From contig NC_060024.1 in the NCBI RefSeq assembly GCF_021134715.1, positions 7,812,001 through 7,876,000 of the forward strand: a stretch of 64,000 nucleotides of DNA. The letters are read 5' to 3'. Position numbers and translations under genes: made by a program. Shown here piece by piece: positions 50,705 through 62,126 of this stretch. This DNA comes from Daphnia pulex. Its lineage: Eukaryota > Arthropoda > Branchiopoda > Diplostraca > Daphniidae. The notes beneath the pieces are model-generated. The model was not told the DNA's origin, searched no databases, and saw only the letters and a program-made list of their open reading frames with translations. Positions within the stretch are counted from its first letter, which is position 1; every line of letters begins with the position of its first letter.

Positions 50705-52048
50705 TAGTGGAGTAAAGTTATGCCAAAAGGCTATGTTAACCTAGAACAAATTGCAAGAATTGATTTTTTTAATGAGCTTTATTACTATCAAGGTAATAAA
50801 GAGTTGTTTAAAACCCCCCGAAGAAATAATTATATTTACTATTAAAAATATAGGATTTAAATTAAAAATTTCATTAAACTATTAATTAAGTACCGAATTT
50901 AAAATATTAAAAATAAAAAAAAATCATGAAATGAAACCTTGTGATAGGCTACATCATATCACCAAATATGAATGTTTTCTGTTGAACGGTATTTTAGTTG
51001 TATAATTTAGAAGTTGTGAAATTTTTAAAAATTTTACAGTGCCGCCAAAAAGGTTTAACACGGTCTCTTATGCCCGATAGTCCCTAACTAAAGTGACGAT
51101 AACTTATAAACTATAGGACCTAAATTTTTTCTATTGTTATTAAAATATAAATAACATCCTAGCGTATAAGAATCGATCGTTGAAATATGGTGCTAATAGG
51201 ACTTTTTCTTTAGTTATTCATACTTAAAGTTAGTCTATGATTTGCCTTAAGTTTACAAAAATTCCCACCACGAGCGTTGTCATCGTTTTCCTGTCAAGTA
51301 AGTTTTGTCATGTCTGTTGTTTTCTTGTAATGTGCTTTGAATACCAAATAATGCAAATACACAGATATTCCATTAATAAGTAAAGCGAAATTTCTGTTTA
51401 ATAATTCTTGACAGGAAAGCACATTACAAGAAAACAACAGACATGTCAAAACTTCCTTGACAAAAAAACGATGACAACGCTCGTGGTGGGAATTTTTGTA
51501 AACTTACTTTTAATAAGGCAAATCATAGACTAACTTTAAGTATGAATAACTAAAGAAAAAGTCCTGTTAACACCATATTTCAACGATCGATTCTTATACG
51601 CTAGTATGTTCTTTATTTTTTAATAACAATAGAAAAAATTTAGGTCCTATAGTTTATAAGTTATCGTCACTTTAGTTAGGGACTATCGGGCATAAGCGAC
51701 CGTGTTAAACCTTTTTGGCGGCACTGTAAAATTTTTAAAAATTTCACAACTTCTAAATTATACAACTAAAATACCGTTCAACAGAAAACATTCAAATTTG
51801 GTGATATGATGTAGCCTATCACAAGGTTTCATTTCATGATTTTTTTTAATTTTTAATATTTTAAATTCGGTACTTAATTAATAGTTTAATGAAATTTTTA
51901 ATTTAAATCCTATATTTTTAATAGTAAATATAATTATTTCTTCGAAGGGTTTTAAAAAACTCTTTATTACCTTGATAGTAATAAAGCTCATTAAAAAAAT
52001 CAATTCTTGCAATTTGTTCTAGGTAAAAATCTAACTTTACTCCACTAC
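50705..52048. repeat. 1.34-kb hairpin (inverted repeat, about 635-bp arms)
   Basis: Arm 50705-51341 is the near-perfect reverse complement of arm 51416-52048, with a loop of about 75 bp. Outer ends share tagtggagtaaagtta; inner ends share gtaatgtgctttc and its complement. The left arm carries a small extra insert (about 50720-50739). The arms are AT-rich and non-coding. At this length it would form a strong stem and is probably a foldback element or a head-to-head duplication of one. Confidence 0.85.
51037..51726. mobile_element. Nested TA-flanked Tc1/mariner-type MITE candidate
   Basis: Inside the hairpin, cagtgccgccaaaaaggttt begins at 51037 directly after TA and its complement ends at 51726 directly before TA. 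CAGT ends with a TA target are typical of Tc1/mariner-family ends. The 690-bp unit has no transposase. Because the palindrome continues outside it, the TA boundaries could be coincidental. Confidence 0.4.
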
Positions 52049-52365
52049 AAGCTGGAAGATTTGATTAAACACATCAATAATGGTTTACATTTGAAATTTG
52101 TGTCAGACCATGGTCAGACTTAGACGTTAAGACAAGAGTAGAGACTAGAGATTTCGGTAATTAAAAAAAAAAAAATACTTTTTTGAACCTTTTTTATTTG
52201 ATCGGAATATTTACCAGTTTTAATCTTTAATTTCACAGAATAAAAAGAATGACGGTAACGTACAGTATTTACGCGAATGCATTTGCAATTTATTCATAGG
52301 TTTCAAACGTTTAATTGTCAATCAGACGAGAGATTTTCTATGGTCATCCAATCCCTTGTCCGACG
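52049..52365. other. Spacer between hairpin and MULE
   Basis: AT-rich, non-coding, with an A run near 52164. Nothing recognised. Confidence 0.4.
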
Positions 52366-55057
52366 TTTCGGACCCTACCATTTCGGCCCCAAACCTTTTC
52401 GGCCCTTTTCAACCATTTCGGCCCGGGGCCGTAAATGTCCAAAACTGGGTCCGAAATGGCTTGTTATAATAAAAAAAAATATAAAGAAAGAAATTAGTTT
52501 GTATTGTTTATTTTGCATTGATATAGGCATAACAATATTATTATGGTGACTCAATCGATTGGTCGTCATAAACTTGGTCATCAATCAACGTCCTAAATTT
52601 ATCCCTATTGTGCTTAGCAAAAAGAGCAGCGCATAGTTGAAGAAGTTTTCAGAACCAATCCGTTGATCATTATAATCCTGCCAAAATGTGGAAAGACAGT
52701 GCTGCATTTCTAGAGTGTCTTTGCGTAAGTTCGCGTAAGTTACTCAAAGCTTCATTTTGAGATAACAGTTTGGCCTGTAAATCAATGGATTCTGCCTCTG
52801 AACGCACTATTCCAATAAATTTTTTGAGATTTGGGGATTTGGAGTTAACAAGAACACGGAGGGAGTTATGGAATCCTTTGACATGGTTGTTGGTTCTGCG
52901 CATTTGCATAAACATAGACCAATTTTCGGGGGGCCAGATAGAGCTATTAATCCAGGTGTTTTCAACATAAATGCAAAAGGATAAAAGATCATGCAAATCC
53001 TCTTCCATCTCAATTTGCTCTTTAATTTTATCGAAACGCTTTCTGATTTTTTCAGCAGGGAGCAAATTAGCAGATAAGCAGCAGATAAGATGGGCCTAAT
53101 CCAAGTTCCTTTAAATGTTTAAACTTAGCTTGAGCGATGTGAAAAGCACACCCCATAAGCTTGACATGAGACATTAAGCTTTTACAAACTCGCCATACAG
53201 CAGCTTCAAAGTCCATGACAAATTCTTCAACCGCCGGTACCATAAGTAAATACAAAATGTGTGTGAACACAACTCGATAATCGCAAGCCCTATTGCGTGC
53301 CATAAGAACAAAAACAAGGTGGACTTGGTTATCTAAATTGCCATGTCGAATGAATGCATGGATAGAATAAACTTGATACCAAGGTGATGGCGTAATACCA
53401 AAAGTAGCGTCACCGTACCATCTTTTTGCATTGCGGAGCAGCTCCAGTTGACGATCCGTTGCGAATATCAGATGGCGTGCGTAAGTGCACTCAGTCTCCA
53501 CCACGACGTCACCACGATAGAATCCCGGTTCGATGAATTCACTGTAGGTTTCTATGATCGATAAATATTGCTTTAGTTAAGCAAAATTGAAATGTTAGTA
53601 ATTGAAATGGTATGTTACCCCAATCAAAGCGAAAGTCGGGTGGATTTGACGGTATATGTAGTCCTCTTCTGCGTTGAACAGCACGGATGACGTTTTTCAT
53701 TTTTGGCAGTTCTTTTTCCGGTGCGTCATCGAAGTTCTTTTGAAGAATAGGTTGAACCACGCGCCGAGCACTTGTGAACCGCTCTTCTTTCCCCTTTGCC
53801 TTTGAATCAGCTACAATAATTTTCTTGAATTTTTTTTGGCATGTGTGCTTAGTTTTCTCTGGTATGTATGTGCCATTTCGTTGACACACCAGAGCTCCAC
53901 ATTCCTTAGGTTTTGCACGATTGTTACATCGCCACGTCGTTGTTTAGACGAGGTTTTTTTATACCGTAGCTTAGAACCGCAGTTTAGAAAGAAGGACCAG
54001 ATGACATAAATTAACAATAGACCAGAAAATGTATTTTACTTGGTACGTAATTCCAGCTACAATGGGGATATTAAATCCTGAGGACAAGTGAAGTTCATTG
54101 CAATCGGCAATTCAAGGGGTAAGTCCTCCATCGGTGAACTTGCTGAAACAGGTAACACGATATTTACTGTGAGTGACGCAATAGTAGTAACTGGTGGCAC
54201 TGTATGACTTCCACGGCCACGGCTGGAATAAGATGCCGGTTGATCAATTTCTGGCATAGAATCAGGTGGTGTTTCTACATTTCGTCCACGTCCGAGGCCA
54301 CGGCCACGACTTGATGAAGCTGGAAGTTGATCACAAACATCGGCCACCACGGCTCTTGGACTGCCACGACCACGACTTGATGAAGCTGGAGGTTGATCAA
54401 CATCAGCCTCCACAGATGATGATGAAGCTACAGGTTGATCAATATCACGTCCATTTCCAATACCCAAATGTACAAATTCTTCTACATTGCTACACGGATT
54501 ACATTTGAAATGGAAAGCTTCCTTTTTCTTTTTCAAGCGCACATATTCAGTACTGCTGATACCTAAAATAATTACTTTTAATAAAGAGAGATAAACATGC
54601 AATCAATTTGTAATACCTTTCCCTGGCAAACAGGTTCGATGCACGTAAAGAAGACAAGAATTGCATTCCAACATTTGAGGTGAGCGTCCTGCAATAGGAT
54701 GGTTGCGATTTCGACATATTTCCTGGGAATTGGGAAAACGTACGGAAGCCATAGTATTTAGACAAAAAGCTGATCTGATGACACCGGACTTGACTGACTT
54801 TTAATGACAACTGAAATCTGAACTACAGACGACTCTCGGAACAGCTGACCAGAAAAGAAGCTCCCTCCCAAAACAAACAAAGAATTTGTAAACTATCTCT
54901 CAAAATTTTTATTTATTTTTTCAACAAATTATATCATTTAACAATTAAACAAAAATATTAATGAAAATGGGGCCGAAAAGGTAAACAGGGGCCGAATTGG
55001 TAGGTCCTTTTCGGACTAGGCCGAAATGGTACGGGGCCGAAATGGTAGGGTCCGAAA
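52366..55057. mobile_element. MULE (Mutator-like) DNA transposon
   Basis: The left end (52366-52390, tttcggaccctaccatttcg then gcccc) is the exact inverse of the right end (55033-55057). Further ggccgaaa(t/a)gg units repeat inside both termini. Between them, on the minus strand, lies a transposase with Mutator-type motifs. No matching 9-bp target duplication is obvious in the flanks. The element is complete in outline, but its coding region is broken. Confidence 0.8.
52670..54752 (-). pseudogene. MULE transposase with PHD-like and FLYWCH-like fingers
   Basis: Pieces from N- to C-terminus: start at 54752 (MASVRFPNSQEICRNRNHP) with LECNSCLLYVHRTC and FKCNPC, a PHD/RING-like zinc pattern split by an intron near 54560-54616. 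Then a Ser/Arg/Gly-rich linker with four SSRGRG repeats (54200-54450). Next a FLYWCH-like finger (WRCNNRAKPKECGALV, closing K-HTC; about 53850-53950). Then the MURA-type catalytic core: WYGDATFGITPSPWYQ (first Asp), EEFVMDFEAAVWRV (second Asp), MGCAFHIAQAKFKHL. A frameshift occurs near 53066-53085. The third segment reads RTNNHVKGFHNSLR, where active relatives usually have Glu in place of the Lys. Frame breaks also lie before the FLYWCH part. It is inactive. Confidence 0.75.
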
Positions 55058-55059
55058 TG

Positions 55060-56831
55060 CCATCATGAAGCTTTGGCTTACTTGGCGGTAGGGGAGGTCC
55101 TGAAGGGGGAGAACTACTGGGAAATGCTTCCGGAGCTCGCCGAAAGGAGCAGCGCAGTCAAATTCGTCGTCCGAGGAGGGGGAGGAGGCAAAATGTCGAC
55201 TGCTGGACTTTACATAGCGACCCATCTCCTTATCTCTGGGCTATGTTCGTGGCATCGATTTTAATTTTTTGTGAACGTCTGCTGATACATTCATAATTGT
55301 GATTTTGCATTTTCAAGTAAAACAAAAGAAAAAATACTGATCAGAACGCGCTAACGGAATGATAAAGTTCTTAATTTTAGAAAAAAATCGCGTCGTTATC
55401 GGACGACCCAGGTGACAGCACCATCGATCTTTCAATCGGAACCCTAAAACCCCCGAGAACCCTCTGCTTGTCGAACAAAGGATCTAGCCTACAAATGGTG
55501 TCAAGCGTAATAATAATCTTAGTTCTGCTAATGGCCGCTGTGGTGCGCATCGGCGTAAACTGCGCACGACTTTTGGGCATGTCTACTACTTTTTCTTTGG
55601 AATAACATCTATAGGGTTAGGGGAAGGATTTTGCGCTGCGTTACTTACAATTTTTGCTATTGCAAATGCCATCTAGCGGTGAAAAATCAACATATTGAAT
55701 AGCCATTTCCTGAACAGAGAAGACTCTGTTCAGAGTCATCTCGTCATCCGCTTCTTAATTTTTATGAATAAAACAGCATTCACGAAAATTAGTTTATGTA
55801 TTATCAATTATAAATGGAAAATTTTTCTTAGAAAAATTGCATTTCAATTTAAAAAGGGGGGGGGGGTTAGAAAATTGTTACGTATTTTTAGGGGGGTTCG
55901 TACTTTTGTTACACTTTGTTACGTAGGGGAGGGGGGTGGAAAAAAAACCGAAAATCGCGTTACGTAATTTATGGACGTCCTTTTAGTTATTGCATCCGTT
56001 AGTTATATTACACTGTAGCCAAATTGGCTTAAAAGGATGCATTTGTATTTCTTTGTGTTTCTATTTCTCCTCGAGTTTCTCGGGTGAAAAAGTCGAGACA
56101 AGGTAATTTCGTGCTTTTATTGGCTTCTAACTTCAAAGAGGCATGAAGGAGGAAATGAGGAGGCGCGGCTCCCATAAGGTCATGTAGAAAAAGTCTGCCG
56201 ATGCTGATTCTGCTTCGGGCAGACAATTTAGTTCTTTTTTGGCCACTAGATGGAGAATGGTAGCTCATCTAGTTAAAAAGCTGCGTTGTGAAATTTGCTG
56301 GAAACCTAATTTTTCTTGGACATTGTTGTAACTTGGCAACGTCGCCGCTTCTCTCTTAGAGTGTGAGTAATGCAGATGTTTTTCATTTCTTGCCGACGAA
56401 AGTAACGGAAATCGAATAACAACAAGATCTCGTTTTTCTTAACTGCACTTTATTAAATAATCAGAAATAACTTCAGAAGTTAAGATGTCAATAATATCTC
56501 GTACAATCTTTATATATTTACATTTTGGGTCTACTCATGCGTATGCGTTACTAAATTGTTTAGACACGGCTTAGATATAAATATTTACAATTAATCAATT
56601 TTAGAAGTAATATAAGGGAGATAAAAGGGAGAATCGAAGTAATATAAAGGGATAACTGGTTGGAATGGCAAATGGTGTCAATATTTCTAATTTTTTTGCG
56701 TTAACCTTAGAAAATAGTCCATCCCAATTGATTGGGAATATGACGTCTGGATTAGTTGTCGCTCGTGCGCCGCTGTCTTTTCTTCCGTCCGCTTTTTCTC
56801 TTCCTGTAGTTCCGCAATTTTTTTTTAATGT
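55060..56831. other. Intergenic, nothing recognised
   Basis: Contains a G run at about 55856-55866 after a short A run and some GC-richer patches. No supportable exon. The segment below 56855 is probably 3' flank of the caspase-like locus. Confidence 0.35.
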
Positions 56832-56854
56832 TTGACTGTTCTAGTTCACATTCT

Positions 56855-58260
56855 TCATATTGTTTCCTTAGTTCTTCCATTGCTGCCTTTTTTTATCTCT
56901 TTTTCAATTTCTAACTTTCTCTTTTCTTCAATTTCTACCTGCTTCTTCTCTTTTTCAATTTCAAGTTTTCTCTGTTCTTCAATTTCAATCTTTTTGTTCT
57001 CTTCTCCGACTAAATATTCCTCTTTCGACTCGGCCAAGGGCTGTGCTGCAGTGCCGTCAAAAATGACTTGATATCCCTGCACAGGGCGGTTGCGGTACCG
57101 AATATCCGCACTAGAGAATTCAACACCAGCAACAAAAGTTGTAGTCACAGCAGGTGGATGATGGAACACAGCAGCTGCAACTCCTTCCTTCTTGCGGAAA
57201 ACATATCCGGGGATTTTTCGGTGCCGATACAGGGTTTCGTAAAGCTTCATGTAAGCGTCCGGTATCACGTTCTCCTTAACGGAATCAATGATTGTTACAT
57301 CATATTCTAAAAAATCAAAATAAAACGAAATTATAAAAATGTACAAATAAAATAAAAATATTTGTACATACTTAAACGATAAGGAAGTTTCAACACCAGC
57401 GTACAGGAATACTTGACTCCTCTTGGATGAGTATATTCAAATTTCTTCCAAAAGTTATTTTTGATGATGTTATCCAATGCTACTTGCGCAACGTGGGGGT
57501 AAACGCCACCCCCCGGCTGCAGATTGTCCTTTATGAAAATTTGATATCGATCAAAATTCCTTCGTCTGGAAGGACACTTAATATCCGTGGGACGTGATGG
57601 CAACAATAAATTGATCGTAGGGGGCCGATTTATTTGCTTCTTTTTCTCTATCACGATATATCAGCTCCCCGGCAGTACGTATGGTAATCCTCTCCATACT
57701 CATTCTCTCCCCACTCGATTTCCCCGGCGGAGCAACTGAAGAAAAGGCTGGGATCATAACTGCACAAATAAAAAATAAAACTTTAACTGAAATTGAACAT
57801 GTATATTTTAGCAAACAAATTACTTTCATTCAGTTTATGTCCACGGCAGACATTCAAAAAGAACATTTTGGGTTTCCTCAACAGCCCGGGGAATCTTTTT
57901 CCCGATAATTCTGCTGAGAACTCCTCAAAGTTGAAATCCCGACAGACAGAAGTAAGAAATCTGTCAGGGGTAAAATATGTTGGGCAAAAACGCAGCCAGC
58001 CGTATATTACAAAGAAATAAAGATAGGCTAAAGTAAAAATTCTACTAGGGGCGGAGTGCACAACCACAGGAGTGCAGGCAGCGATGTTGTGCAACTTCCT
58101 CACCATTGGCAACAGATACAGCTTCCACTTTCACGTCAGCCAACTTCACTTCCTTTTTGTGTCGCGAGCTCTTTTCGCCAGTGATTTCAACAGAAGGACT
58201 AGGTTCCTCGGGGTCGGGGTTTAAATGTTCCCAACAGGGTTTAATCTCTATTAAAGACAA
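56855..58260 (-). pseudogene. Caspase-like gene locus, frameshifted
   Basis: Minus-strand exons. 58260-58117 (KPCWEHLNPDPEEPSPS and a Lys-rich stretch) ends in a good donor (ATG/gtgagg). It joins in phase to 58027-57824, which encodes FEEFSAELSGKRFPGL then RKPKMFFLNVCRGHKLNE. This matches the caspase block ahead of and including the active-site Cys (usual KPKLFFIQACRG; here NVCRG). The next exon, from about 57755, has DQFIVAITSHGY, placed like the start of the small subunit. A one-base frame change follows, then RRRNFDRYQIFIKDNL, HPRGVKYSCTLVLKLPYRL, a GT..AG intron and a C-terminal exon (57307-56855) ending in Glu/Lys repeats. The large-subunit His half was not found. Either a degenerate caspase homolog or a pseudogene; the match is from memory of the motif. 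Confidence 0.45.
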
Positions 58261-58264
58261 GACA

Positions 58265-58726
58265 TTAGGTGATGGTGGTTAGAAGCTGCCGCAACCATGT
58301 GTTTGATCCGGATGGATCAGACACGACACAAAGCCAGGGTGTACAACAAATTTTTGAAAAAAAAAAAAAAATTAAACAAAGTATACAAAGCCGAAGATTT
58401 GTTTTATGGTAAAGATGACTATTCCGGAACGAGCTTTTTCTTGGCTCTCTTGTAGTCGAATGATGTTGGAACGATAAACGTATAAAATCGCGTAAACAAT
58501 CAATATTTGTGCAAACAAATATTTGAGAATACACTGAGCGAGAGAATTGGAAAAGGGTTTTTTTTTTTTTTTTTTTTTTTTTTTGGAGGCACTGATCTCT
58601 CAGGCTCCTTATGTAAGAAAGGTTTTTTTTTTTTTTCAAAGAAGGACAGATAAACAAATGATACCTATTCAACAATTGTATTTAGCGGAGATTTCCGCCA
58701 TTTTCAAGAATACAATTAAGTTGTAC
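58265..58726. other. Low-complexity spacer with T tracts
   Basis: Holds T runs of about 25 (58559-58583) and 14 (58623-58636). A minus-strand stretch at about 58290-58340 reads VVSDPSGSNTWLRQLL, reminiscent of a caspase small-subunit GSW block. It could be a piece of a second, decayed copy. Confidence 0.3.
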
Positions 58727-59465
58727 TTAGACGTTTGGGCTCCTCCTCTCCGTTCCTCTTGTGTATCTCCTTGTGAAGATTTGGCCAGGACGTGCGTTGA
58801 AATGGCCTCGTTCTCTCCTCGTTGCCTCGCTTCTGTCGTAAGCTCTTCTGAGAGCTGGATTTGTTTCCAATTCTCTCTCAAAATGGCGCCTGTTTTCTCC
58901 TGTGGGGCTGCTTTCGACCGAAGATTCTTCCGACGAGCTTTCGTAGCAAAGCTGGATTTCGTCCTCCTCCTCCGACTCACTTTCTATTTGTTCTTTTGGA
59001 GCTGCAGCAGCTTCTGCTTCCTCCTGTCTTTCTTGATGAAATACTACTCGCCGAAGTAAACCTCTTCCGACGAGCTGCTGACGGTAACGTACTGCGCTTT
59101 GTGGTTGCTCGATGTCGGGCAGAGGTGCCTGGATTGGCTCCGGCAATAAGTCCTGAGCAGGCGGTGGAACCGGTTGTGGGGCCGGTTCCTCGACTGGACG
59201 GTAGCGGATGTCGCCGTAGTATCTCGGGCGGAGAGCTTCGGCAAGTTGTTCCACGTTGAGAACCCGTCTTGCTATCTCCAAGATCGGCTGCACTTGAGGA
59301 ACAAGGGCACCTGGTGGCAGCTGGTCGAGTGGGATCGGCTCCCTCGGTGGTGGACGCAGTGGCGGTTCCACCCAAGCTGGCAACAGCCCCGCCTTGCGCA
59401 ACTGCGCCCTCTTGATTCTTTGAGTCCGCTTTCCTAAGTTGATTGATTTGGAGACCTTTCGGCTC
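58727..59465 (-). CDS. Pro-rich dispersed module, second copy (open)
   Basis: Open on the minus strand from an acceptor-like attatag near 59465 to a stop at 58727. The basic start QRIKRAQLRKAGLLPAWVEP leads into PPLRPPPREP and a Pro-rich stretch. Then comes ILEIARRVLNVEQLAEALRP with YYGDIRYRP, an acidic block (ESESEEEDEIQLC, SSSEESSVESS) and a basic C-terminal helix (FERELETNPALRRAY, GQIFTRRYTRG). It parallels 13247-14263 in order and sequence, and unlike that copy it has no stop. No ATG is in the obvious position, so it is probably an internal exon or an element ORF. Function unknown; gag-like or a multi-copy gene domain. Confidence 0.5.
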
Positions 59466-60177
59466 CTCTATAATTTGTTGAGACAGAGAGAAAAATAATG
59501 TTATTTCTAATCAACAAATCAGCATCAACAAAAAGCGAGAGAAACGGACACGGAAGCACAACACACGAACAGACAGAAGAAAGGGAGGTATGCACGATTT
59601 TTTGTAGGCCAATCTGTAGACCGATGTTGGTTCGGCGTGGCTAATGGCCGCCCCCTGAGGCTAACCCGACAATGAAATGCGAGAAAATTTTGGGAAGGAT
59701 TTTAATGAATTTTTGGGCATAGGTTCCCCCCCTACTCGTCTTTTTTTTTGTTCTTACAATTTAGTTTAATTTGCACAAATATTAACAAAAGGGGAACAAA
59801 TATCAACGTTTTTTTTTTTGGGGGGGGGGTCTCGTTTTGTGTAGCCCCAGCCGGCTTTCACAGTTTCTAGTTTTGAGTGTTTTGTTTTGAGAGGGAGGAC
59901 ACGGTGTTTCACTGAATTAAACCGTTCGAAGGACCATGTTAAAACTTGTAATGAAATGTTCGGCGTGTCAAGCCTGTACTTACAGTTTTAATAGAAGAAA
60001 TAAATTGGACACAACAACCGTGTCCTTTCTCTCTCGTTTTATTTAACACACTGCCTATTGTACAGTAATTTTAGAGGGGCGTAAAAAATTGGAGAGAAGG
60101 GAAATAACGAGTTGAGTTGGGGCCACCTATCGGGGGCCCCTTACGCAATAGTCGCGCAAGTGCGCCGGTGTTGATAT
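59466..60177. other. Intergenic with T-run/G-run junction
   Basis: No exon recognised. A T run followed directly by a G run of about ten occupies 59810-59829. Confidence 0.4.
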
Positions 60178-60232
60178 GCGGCGTCCGGATCTCGTCGTCG
60201 TAGTTTGTTGCGGATTATTCCCAACACATACC

Positions 60233-61079
60233 TTCGCAGCGTTTGTGAAGATCCTTAAAGAATGTTTTGATCTTATTTGTTTGTTGGTACTGCGCTAGTT
60301 TGGTGCAGACGCACTTGTAATCATAATGCATCGAGCAATCTAAGGAAATAAATTGAATATTCGTTAAATCTTGTAGGAAGGATAGACAATATGAAAAATT
60401 ACAATTTTTGATTCTAGAGATTTTAGTGAGATCTCCGGCTTGTGGAATTTCTTGTCTCCGTATTTGCTCCAGTTTTTTATAAAGTTTTCTATATTTTCTT
60501 GTATCTTTAGGGTAAGGAAATTTATTTGAAAAAAGATTCGGGACTTAACTTCCTGCGTGGTGTATGCAGTGAAAATGACATTTTTTTTAAGGTTTTCAAT
60601 GTCGGCTCTGAAGCGTATTCGATCGTTTTCAGATCATCTAAGCACCAAGAAATAAATAGTTTGTCAATTTAGAGTTTAAACACTAAAAAAACGACCTCCT
60701 CAATGATCGTGAGTTCAACGTTTATGTTTGCGATAAGATGAGGTCTTGGGTCTCGAAACGGTGGAAGGATCCGATAGAACGGAAATAGGAGGCTGCACCG
60801 AGGCCGTAGCAACGGGTGGAGGTACTAGACTTTTTCCTTTGGTAACACAAGTTGAAGATGAAAGAAGACTATGAAAGAAGAAGACTTTTTTCAGAATATC
60901 AAAACTGAAATTCCAATGTTCAAATTCTTCAAATTCTCTTAGCTCTAATAGATGTGGAAGTAAAAATCTTATCCCGAAATCCGTCACATCTGTTCCACAA
61001 TTTGTAAAGGATCTTTGATTTAAGCAGAAATCTTGAAATCCAGCATCCGCCACATCAGTGGAGCCATCAATATTCAGTT
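60233..61079 (-). pseudogene. LRR (RNI-type) gene fragment, exon pieces
   Basis: Minus strand. An acceptor near 61080 opens LNIDGSTDVADAGFQDFCL, then CGTDVTDFGIRFLLPHL (61079-60715). The TDVxDxGI pattern is that of cysteine-containing or RNI-type leucine-rich repeats. A second open exon runs from an acceptor near 60640 (DDLKTIEYASEPTLKTLKK, then FINFLTLKI-type repeats). A 65-bp GT..AG intron follows, and then a segment with YDYKCVCTKLAQYQQ (60341-60233) ending at a gtatgtg donor. The order of frames across the last join is not resolved. Start and end exons are missing, so I call it a fragment. Confidence 0.35.
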
Positions 61080-61559
61080 CTGTTTAAGAACACAATTAGT
61101 CCTATTAATATGAGCAAGAATTTCTCCTAGCTATCAACAACTATGTGGCTTCTACATTTGGAGGCTGGTGGGGGGTGTCGGCTCCGCCATAGGCATAATC
61201 ACCAATAAAACATACGCTCGAAAGATAGCTTTGGAAATGTGTGCTATGTCATTTAGATTTTTTTTAAGTATAAAGAAGATCATTTTACCAGCAATTAATG
61301 TATGGATTATTGCTTCTCAGAAAAAGAGAGACAAATTTACACCTAAATTGTTGGCGAAAACTTAGCCAGTTGTATAGATGAACTGAGGACTGGAACATCT
61401 CGAGCAAGCCCCCAATAGCAACACAGTGGTATTATGTTTAGAAGACAGTTTTGATTAGAAGTAAAAATTAACTAAATAAACTTCAATTGCTAGTGAATCA
61501 ACCTGTTTCTTACATTTACACCTCCAACCTTAAACTTTCAATTCTAAATAGTTTGGGGA

Positions 61560-61690
61560 AAGTGCGAAGGGGTCCGGGTTCATGGTAGCAACAGCTGCGG
61601 TTTCCACATTTTTGTCAGCCAACTTTGATTCTCTTTTTGCCGCCAGCTCTTTGCCATCGACATCAATAAAATTACTTGGCTTAACAAGGG
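61560..61690 (-). repeat. Diverged duplicate of the 58.2-kb exon
   Basis: The minus-strand translation includes KPSNFIDVDGKELAAKRESK, LADKNVETAAVATMN. This parallels SVEITGEKSSRHKKEVKLAD, VKVEAVSVANG at 58117-58230, in the same order and frame. It suggests a tandem duplication of the caspase-like locus, or dispersal of that exon. Confidence 0.45.
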
Positions 61691-62126
61691 TGGAACGCAA
61701 TAAAAGTCAAGAGTTCTAAATTAAAAACACTTTCATCCATTAGAAGCAGTGTTCAAAAGATCAATTGAAAATTAAAATGTAATCAAAATCAATCAATCAA
61801 AAAAGAACAAGCAAACAAAAACAAAACAAATCAAAATCAATCAATCACCTTATAAAACATAAAATCAACCAATCAATCATGACTTTTGATTTTGATTTAA
61901 ATCGCGATTGAAATCACGATTTAAATCACACGAAACTATAGTTTTTTAACATACAGTAAGTAACACATTCAGAATATTTGTATTAAATATGAACATTGAT
62001 TTACAGTTTGCGACTTATTTTAAGTTATACAAGTTTCTAGAAATAAATCTTAAAAAAAACTAGAGGTGCAATACTAAATAGTCTTTCGAAAGGTTCACTG
62101 GAAGGCAAGGCAGTGTCGTACGACAA
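61691..62126. other. Low-complexity AT/CAAT-rich spacer
   Basis: Around 61770-61930 the sequence is a degenerate run of tcaatcaatcaa and aacaaaacaaa words with short atcaaaatca repeats. No gene. Confidence 0.5.

Noticed and set aside
58547-59059. 170-codon plus-strand frame starting with a poly-Phe run
   Set aside because: Arises from a T homopolymer and antisense of the acidic module; no domain.
61780-61870. Short repeated words as a possible CRISPR-like array
   Set aside because: The repeats are degenerate low-complexity CAAT/AAC words without constant-length spacers, in a eukaryotic context.
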